DNA of 11,107 nt from Sphingobium sp. (GTDB taxonomy: Bacteria > Pseudomonadota > Alphaproteobacteria > Sphingomonadales > Sphingomonadaceae), in assembly GCA_030148625.1 (NCBI GenBank), contig JASBTC010000458.1:1-11107 (forward strand). Direction: 5' to 3'. The translations under genes and the position numbers were made by a program. Under the pieces are notes generated by a model. It was not told the origin of the DNA, made no database searches, and saw only the letters and a list, made by a program, of their open reading frames with translations. Shown here one piece after another: positions 7,374-11,107 of the stretch. The stretch's first letter is position 1. Each line of letters begins with the position of its first letter.

Positions 7374-7874
7374 TCATGCCTCCTGATGGCCTTCGGGCGG
7401 CACCCATACCGACAGCCACTCCGCCGCCAATGCCGGTTTCTCACTATTCTCGATCTCGACGGTCACGCCAATCGTCACCTGCACCCGACCTCGCTCATCC
7501 GTGCGACGATCGATCAGTTCGAACCGTCCACGCACTGCGCTGCCCGTCGGCACGGGAGAGATCAGCCGCAACCGGTTGAAGCCGTAATTGAGATAATAGC
7601 CGGCGGTCGCGACATGCGAACGCCGATCCCGCGGCTGCGCGCTGTGCAGCATATGGGTCAGCAGCGACATGGTGAGGAATCCGAACGCGATCGTACCGCC
7701 AAAAGGCGTCTCCGCCCGCGCCCATTCCGGGTCGATATGCATCGGGTCGTCGTCGAGCGTCGCGTCGGCGAAACGATCGATCATCGACTGGGTGACGTTG
7801 ATCCAGTCCGACACCCCGATCAGGGTGCCCGGCTCGGCGGATAGAAAGGAATTTGTCAGCACTGCTTCGTTCAT
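7374..7874 (-). CDS. MaoC-like hot-dog-fold dehydratase/enoyl-CoA hydratase
   Basis: 166-residue MaoC/NodN-type protein, a single hot-dog domain expected to add water to an enoyl-CoA or remove it from a 3-hydroxyacyl-CoA. The hydratase-2 signature is DDDPMHIDPEWA, with catalytic D41 and H46 in D-x4-H spacing, followed by TPFGGTIAFGFLTMSLL (56-72). The usual His of the AHGFLT segment is Phe64 here. A weak GGAA precedes ATG 7874. It is the first gene of a minus-strand operon with the acyl-CoA synthetase (4-base ATGA overlap with that gene's alternative start) and the DUF2817 enzyme. The palindrome at 7898-7921 covers its promoter, so control by the divergent TetR protein is likely. No acyl-CoA dehydrogenase or thiolase lies in the window, so the pathway is incomplete here. 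Confidence 0.88.
   Translation of the reverse strand: MNEAVLTNSFLSAEPGTLIGVSDWINVTQSMIDRFADATLDDDPMHIDPEWARAETPFGGTIAFGFLTMSLLTHMLHSAQPRDRRSHVATAGYYLNYGFNRLRLISPVPTGSAVRGRFELIDRRTDERGRVQVTIGVTVEIENSEKPALAAEWLSVWVPPEGHQEA
7379..7384 (-). promoter_or_regulatory. Consensus ribosome-binding site of the acyl-CoA synthetase
   Basis: A perfect AGGAGG lies within the last codons of the MaoC-like gene. Spacing is one base to ATG 7377 and ten bases to ATG 7368, so it favours the second ATG as the real start. Confidence 0.65.
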
Positions 7875-7897
7875 TATGATTTCCAGATTGGGAGAAG

Positions 7898-7921
7898 TAA
7901 TATGAGATTGATCTCAGTTTT
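7898..7921. promoter_or_regulatory. Palindromic operator, copy 2 (TGAGA-N4-TCTCA)
   Basis: Arms TAATATGAGA and TCTCAGTTTT flank the spacer TTGA; 7 of 10 arm positions pair and the core is the same as in the other two copies. It occupies the space between the MaoC-like operon and the TetR gene, so a bound repressor would block both directions and give autoregulation. This is the least symmetric of the three sites. Confidence 0.68.
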
Positions 7922-7928
7922 ATGCCAA
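7899..7928 (-). promoter_or_regulatory. Putative promoter of the MaoC-synthetase-DUF2817 operon
   Basis: On the minus strand, TTGGCA (7928-7923) is a 5-of-6 match to -35 and CATATT (7904-7899) a 4-of-6 match to -10, with an 18-base spacer. Nearly the whole spacer and the -10 lie inside the palindrome at 7898-7921. The -35 would fall within the TetR coding sequence if that gene started at ATG 7922, which mildly favours the later TetR start. Confidence 0.4.
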
Positions 7929-7957
7929 GTCAAGTGCCGGGGGCTCGGACCGGCCCG

Positions 7958-8686
7958 ATGACGTCCGAAAACCCATCCTTCATCGATTTTCTCAAGGACA
8001 GGCTGGAGAGGAACCCGCCTCAGCAAAAGGGCGCGCGCACCCGTGAGCGATTGAAGATCGCGGCGGCGGAAGTGCTCGAGGAGAAAGGCTATCTCGCGAT
8101 CAAGGCGGGAGACGTCGCCGCGCGTGCGGGGGTCGCCGAAGGATCTTTCTATATATATTTCAAGGATAAGACCGATTCGACGATCACCGTCCTGACCACG
8201 CTCCTCGACGAATTCGTGCTGCTGCCGTCCGAATCGCCGGAGACGTCCGAGCATCCTTTCACCGCGATACGGCGTGCGAACCGGCGATGGATTTCGGTTG
8301 CGCGGGCCAATCCGGGCCTGATGCGATGCGTCGTCCAGCTCGGCGACGAGAATGCCGATTTCGCGGCGGTCGTGCAGCGGACGAACCGCGCCTGGTTCGG
8401 GCATGTGACCCGCAGCGTCGCACGCCGCCGCGGCGCGATCGACCAGGCCCCGATCCTTTTCGCGGTCTATCTGCTCGGGGCGATGATGGACGAGTTGCTC
8501 CGCAAGCTGATCGTTTATCCTGATCGGGATTTTCTTGCGTTATTACAGCAGCTTCATGGTGATGACGACATGATCGCGGACGCGACGAGCGTCATGTGGC
8601 TGCGCGTCCTCTATCCGCTCGAACCACTGCCCAAAAACCTGCCCCGCGCGGTCAAGGCATTTGCCGACGCCATCCTGCCCGGGTGA
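7958..8686 (+). CDS. TetR/AcrR-family transcriptional regulator
   Basis: Dimeric one-component repressor, 242 residues from ATG 7958. The N-terminal DNA-binding domain runs from about residue 25 to 75: ARTRERLKIAAAEVLEEKGY is helix 1, and AGDVAARAGVAEGSFYIYFK (50-69) is the helix-turn-helix in the standard TetR form, ending in the FYxYFKxK motif. The remaining all-alpha part (about 80-242) would bind an inducer and has no recognisable specificity. ATG 7922 is an alternative start, but it directly abuts the operator, lacks a ribosome-binding site and would overlap the divergent operon's -35, so 7958 is preferred with moderate confidence. The gene is divergent from the MaoC-led operon and is followed 109 bases later by the second receptor. 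Its likely operators are the three TGAGA-N4-TCTCA palindromes. Given the neighbours, an acyl-CoA or pathway intermediate as inducer is a reasonable guess. Confidence 0.92.
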   Translation: MTSENPSFIDFLKDRLERNPPQQKGARTRERLKIAAAEVLEEKGYLAIKAGDVAARAGVAEGSFYIYFKDKTDSTITVLTTLLDEFVLLPSESPETSEHPFTAIRRANRRWISVARANPGLMRCVVQLGDENADFAAVVQRTNRAWFGHVTRSVARRRGAIDQAPILFAVYLLGAMMDELLRKLIVYPDRDFLALLQQLHGDDDMIADATSVMWLRVLYPLEPLPKNLPRAVKAFADAILPG

Positions 8687-8732
8687 TCCCGGCCGCAAAA
8701 ACCCCCGAAATCCAGCGGCAATGGGGTGGTGG

Positions 8733-8760
8733 TTGACAAGATCGTAAAATGAGTAAAAGT
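8733..8760 (+). promoter_or_regulatory. Putative promoter of the second TonB-dependent receptor gene
   Basis: A consensus -35 TTGACA lies at 8733-8738. The -10 is less clear: AAAAGT at 8755-8760 (16-base spacer) or TAAAAG at 8754-8759 (15-base spacer). Both candidates fall on the left arm of the palindrome at 8755-8778, so repressor binding would exclude RNA polymerase. Confidence 0.5.
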
Positions 8761-8778
8761 GAGATGCTTCTCACTTTT
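8755..8778. promoter_or_regulatory. Palindromic operator, copy 3 (perfect arms)
   Basis: AAAAGTGAGA and TCTCACTTTT are exact reverse complements around the spacer TGCT, giving a 24-bp site with 10-bp perfect arms. It shares the TGAGA-N4-TCTCA core with copies 1 and 2. It ends 17 bases before the second receptor's start codon and has no T-run, so it reads as an operator and not as a terminator for the TetR gene. Confidence 0.78.
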
Positions 8779-8795
8779 GTTCTCGGGGTCGAATC

Positions 8796-10985
8796 ATGCG
8801 CATGGCAATGAAGATAAGGTGCTTGGCTTCCGCGGCCTTGCTGACGGTCCAGTTGCCCGCGACCTCCGCGCTTGCCCAGCAGACCGACGACGGCACGGCA
8901 CAGGATCCGGGCATCGGCGAGATCGTCGTCACGGCCCAGAAAAGAGCGCAGAACGTCCAGGAGGTGCCGCTGAGCATCACCGTGATGGGCGCCGACCAGA
9001 TCGAAAAGGAGGGTTTTCGATCGTTCCAGGATTATGCGACGCGCGTGCCCAACCTGTCCTTCACGCAGGGCGGATCGAGCCTCGGCGGCCTAGGCCAGGC
9101 AATCTCGCTGCGCGGCATCTATGGAGGCAACACGACGGGCGTCTATCTCGACGAAACGCCGCTCCCCGGCAGCGTCGACCCTCAGGTCGTCGACCTCCAG
9201 CGCATCGAAGTGCTGCGTGGGCCGCAGGGCACGCTTTATGGCGCGCGTTCGATGGGCGGTACGGTCCGGCTGATCACCCATCAGCCCGATCTGAACGACT
9301 TCAGCGGCAGTGGCCACGGCATCATTTCATCCACCCGCAAGGGCGATGTGAACGGCACCGCCGACGGGTCGGTGAACATTCCGCTGGTAACCGACACGCT
9401 CGGCATCCGCGCCTTCGGCTTCTGGGATCATCAATCGGGCGTATTCACGCGGGTTCCTTCGGCCGATGCCCCGGTGCAGTATGACCGCCGCGACAATCTC
9501 GGCGCGACGCGGCGCTATGGCGGCGCGATCGCGGCTCGCCTGCAGCTTTTCGACAATGCGTTCAGCCTGACGCCGAGAATGGTGCTGCAGCGCACACGGA
9601 CCAATGCCCAGCCCTATGCCGATGTGAAGGCCGGCAATTTCGTCCAGAAACGCCTGTTCGATCTCGACGATCGCGGCGCCGACGATTGGGAATTGTACAG
9701 CCTCACCGGCCGCTACGGCGCCGAATTCGGTGAATTCGTCTCGGTGACCTCCCAGTTCAACCGCGACGTGTCCGACGCCGAGAACGCCTCCGAAGTCATT
9801 TCCGCACTGCTGGAATTCACCACGCCTTCGCTCTTCCGTGGATCGAGCCGGGCCCGCACCTTCGCACAGGAATTCCGCTTCACGTCCGACTTCAAGGGCC
9901 CGTTTCAGGTTACCGTCGGCGCCTTTTACCAGAGATCGAAGGGCAAGGTGGAAATCCCGCCCAACATCATCGAAGGGCTGGGGGATCTCTACAATTACCG
10001 GGCGGACAGCCGGACCACCGAAAAGGCCCTGTACGGCGAAGCCAATCTCGACGTCACCGACGCGCTCCAGCTGATCGCCGGCTTGCGCTATTTCCGGAAC
10101 AAGGTGGACCTGACGATCAGCCAGGGCGGCGCGGCCGTCGGTGCCGGCGCCGGTACGTTCAGCGAAGTCCAGCGCGAAAGCGGTTTCAATCCGCGGTTCG
10201 GAATCAAATACGCGGTCAATGACGACATCAACTTGTTCGCCAATGCGGCCAAGGGTTTTCGTATCGGCGGCGCGAACGGATATTCCGAAAGCGTATGCTC
10301 GGCCGACCGGCAGGCGCTGGGCATCAGCGCGGAGGATGCACGCTCCTATGAATCCGATTCGGTGTGGAGCTACGAGGCCGGCGTCAAATCCGCATTCCTG
10401 GGTGGCCATCTGGTCGTCAACGCGACCGCATTCCGCGTCGACTGGTCGAACATCCAGCAGAATGTCGCACTCGCCTGCGGCTTCTCGATCGATCAGAATG
10501 GCGGAGAGGCGCGCAGCGAGGGCTTCGAACTCGAGGTGCAGGCCAGGCCCGCGGACGGCTTGGTGCTGGGTACAGGCATAGGCTATACCAATGCGCGGAT
10601 CACCGACCCCGGCAAGCTTTCGGTTCTCAAATCGGGCGCGCGTATCCAGCAAGTGCCCCGCTGGAACCTGACCGCTTCGGCCGATTATGATTTCGCGCTG
10701 GGCAAATTGCCGCTGACCTTCCACGGCGACGTTTCCCATGTCGGCAGCAGCCTCAGCCGCAGCAACCTGCTGACCGGCCGCATCCGCCCGGCCTATGAGC
10801 TCGCCAATCTGCGCCTGGGTACCGATTTCGAGCGCTTCAACGTCACGCTCTTCGTCGAAAACGTCTTCAACACGATCGCCAACCTGGCCGATGTTCCACC
10901 ACTCGCGATCGAGGATCCCGATCGCCCACGGATCGCGGCGGGGCGCCCCCGCACGATGGGGATCGATGTGCGGGCAAAGTTCTGA
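8796..10985 (+). CDS. TonB-dependent outer-membrane receptor (second of two)
   Basis: 729-residue outer-membrane receptor. The signal peptide covers about 1-27 (MRMAMKIRCLASAALL to SALA, cleavage before QQT). The TonB-box-like GEIVVTAQKR lies at 41-50. The plug includes SFQDYATRVPNLSF and LQRIEVLRGPQGTLYGARSM, and the barrel ends in GIDVRAKF with a terminal Phe. ATG 8796 follows GGGG by seven bases; ATG 8802 and 8808 are possible but less well placed. It is clearly related to the first receptor: both carry KGFRIGG, a D-SVWSYE-G-K block, the IDW/VDW-NIQ block and two Cys exactly 60 residues apart (501 and 561 here). Sequence in the plug and outer loops differs substantially, so the two probably recognise different forms of ligand, or different ligands. 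It has its own promoter with the best operator of the three. Confidence 0.93.
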   Translation: MRMAMKIRCLASAALLTVQLPATSALAQQTDDGTAQDPGIGEIVVTAQKRAQNVQEVPLSITVMGADQIEKEGFRSFQDYATRVPNLSFTQGGSSLGGLGQAISLRGIYGGNTTGVYLDETPLPGSVDPQVVDLQRIEVLRGPQGTLYGARSMGGTVRLITHQPDLNDFSGSGHGIISSTRKGDVNGTADGSVNIPLVTDTLGIRAFGFWDHQSGVFTRVPSADAPVQYDRRDNLGATRRYGGAIAARLQLFDNAFSLTPRMVLQRTRTNAQPYADVKAGNFVQKRLFDLDDRGADDWELYSLTGRYGAEFGEFVSVTSQFNRDVSDAENASEVISALLEFTTPSLFRGSSRARTFAQEFRFTSDFKGPFQVTVGAFYQRSKGKVEIPPNIIEGLGDLYNYRADSRTTEKALYGEANLDVTDALQLIAGLRYFRNKVDLTISQGGAAVGAGAGTFSEVQRESGFNPRFGIKYAVNDDINLFANAAKGFRIGGANGYSESVCSADRQALGISAEDARSYESDSVWSYEAGVKSAFLGGHLVVNATAFRVDWSNIQQNVALACGFSIDQNGGEARSEGFELEVQARPADGLVLGTGIGYTNARITDPGKLSVLKSGARIQQVPRWNLTASADYDFALGKLPLTFHGDVSHVGSSLSRSNLLTGRIRPAYELANLRLGTDFERFNVTLFVENVFNTIANLADVPPLAIEDPDRPRIAAGRPRTMGIDVRAKF

Positions 10986-11035
10986 GCGCGGTGCATCAGA
11001 CTGGCCTTTGAAACCAGAGCAACGGGATTATTCGC

Positions 11036-11107
11036 GTGATTGGACGTCAGATTCTTCGATTCCGGCCATATCTGGCCGCCGGGGTCGCGCTCGGCCTGAT
11101 GAGCGGC
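11036..11107 (+). CDS. Start of an exported protein gene (runs off right edge)
   Basis: GTG 11036 opens a frame that stays open to the window end (24 codons). It reads VIGRQILRFRPYLAAGVALG then LMSG, which is basic and then hydrophobic and looks like the start of a signal peptide or membrane anchor. GGGA at 11024-11027 lies eight bases upstream, and an in-frame TGA at 11009-11011 limits extension. It follows the second receptor by 50 bases in the same direction with no terminator between them, so it may be co-transcribed. Too little is present to name a family. Confidence 0.5.
   Translation, partial: MIGRQILRFRPYLAAGVALGLMSG

Noticed and set aside
8679..8692. Small hairpin CCGGG-TGAT-CCCGG spanning the TetR stop codon as a terminator.
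   Set aside because: The stem is only 5 bp and is followed by CCGCAAAAA rather than a T-run, so intrinsic termination is not supported.
3831..10272. Near-identical stretch AAGGGTTTTCG-ATCGGCGGC in both receptor genes, considered as a dispersed DNA repeat.
   Set aside because: It encodes the conserved receptor motif KGFRIGG in the same frame in both genes, so protein-level conservation explains it.
9327..10739. A 470-codon minus-strand open frame opposite the second TonB receptor.
   Set aside because: Same situation as the first receptor: the sense protein has complete family motifs and the antisense product has none.
10986..11035. Possible terminator after the second TonB receptor (CTGG...CCAG).
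   Set aside because: The stem is about 4 bp with a long loop and no T-run.

Overview
The window is GC-rich DNA with tightly packed genes. It looks like an accessory nutrient-uptake and catabolic locus from an alphaproteobacterium, most likely a sphingomonad (Sphingomonas, Sphingobium or Novosphingobium type). That placement is an inference. It rests on two outer-membrane TonB-dependent receptors of the style expanded in sphingomonads sitting beside CoA-dependent degradation genes, on a secreted phosphotriesterase-family hydrolase, and on strong codon bias that opens long spurious antisense frames. No rRNA, tRNA, CRISPR array, insertion sequence or phage gene is visible.

Layout, left to right. 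On the minus strand, 1-883 is the N-terminal part of a major facilitator transporter, preceded by a possible six-codon leader ORF (880-900). Upstream of it on the same strand, 941-2140 encodes an exported phosphotriesterase-family metallohydrolase. A divergent intergenic region (2141-2268) separates it from a plus-strand TonB-dependent receptor (2269-4590) that ends in a clear hairpin terminator. Converging on that receptor is a three-gene minus-strand operon, in transcription order: MaoC-like hydratase (7374-7874), AMP-forming acyl-CoA synthetase (5788-7368) and DUF2817 M14-like metallopeptidase/amidase (4644-5726). Divergent from the operon is a TetR-family regulator (7958-8686), followed by a second TonB-dependent receptor (8796-10985). 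At the right edge begins another gene whose product seems to be exported (11036 onwards).

The most interesting signal is a repeated palindrome, TGAGA-N4-TCTCA with AT-rich outer arms. It occurs in three intergenic regions: before the first receptor and the hydrolase (2194-2217), between the hydratase operon and the TetR gene (7898-7921), and before the second receptor (8755-8778, with perfect 10-bp arms). Each copy overlaps or abuts plausible promoter elements. The simplest reading is that the TetR protein encoded here represses every transcription unit in the window, including its own, and that an acyl or acyl-CoA intermediate releases it.

Working model (inference): the two receptors bring a scarce, probably bulky ligand across the outer membrane; the periplasmic phosphotriesterase-like enzyme opens a lactone or ester; the MFS protein moves products across the inner membrane; the DUF2817 enzyme cleaves an amide or peptide bond; and the synthetase and hydratase feed the freed acid into CoA-linked degradation. 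The sequence does not identify the substrate, and the locus continues beyond both ends of the window.
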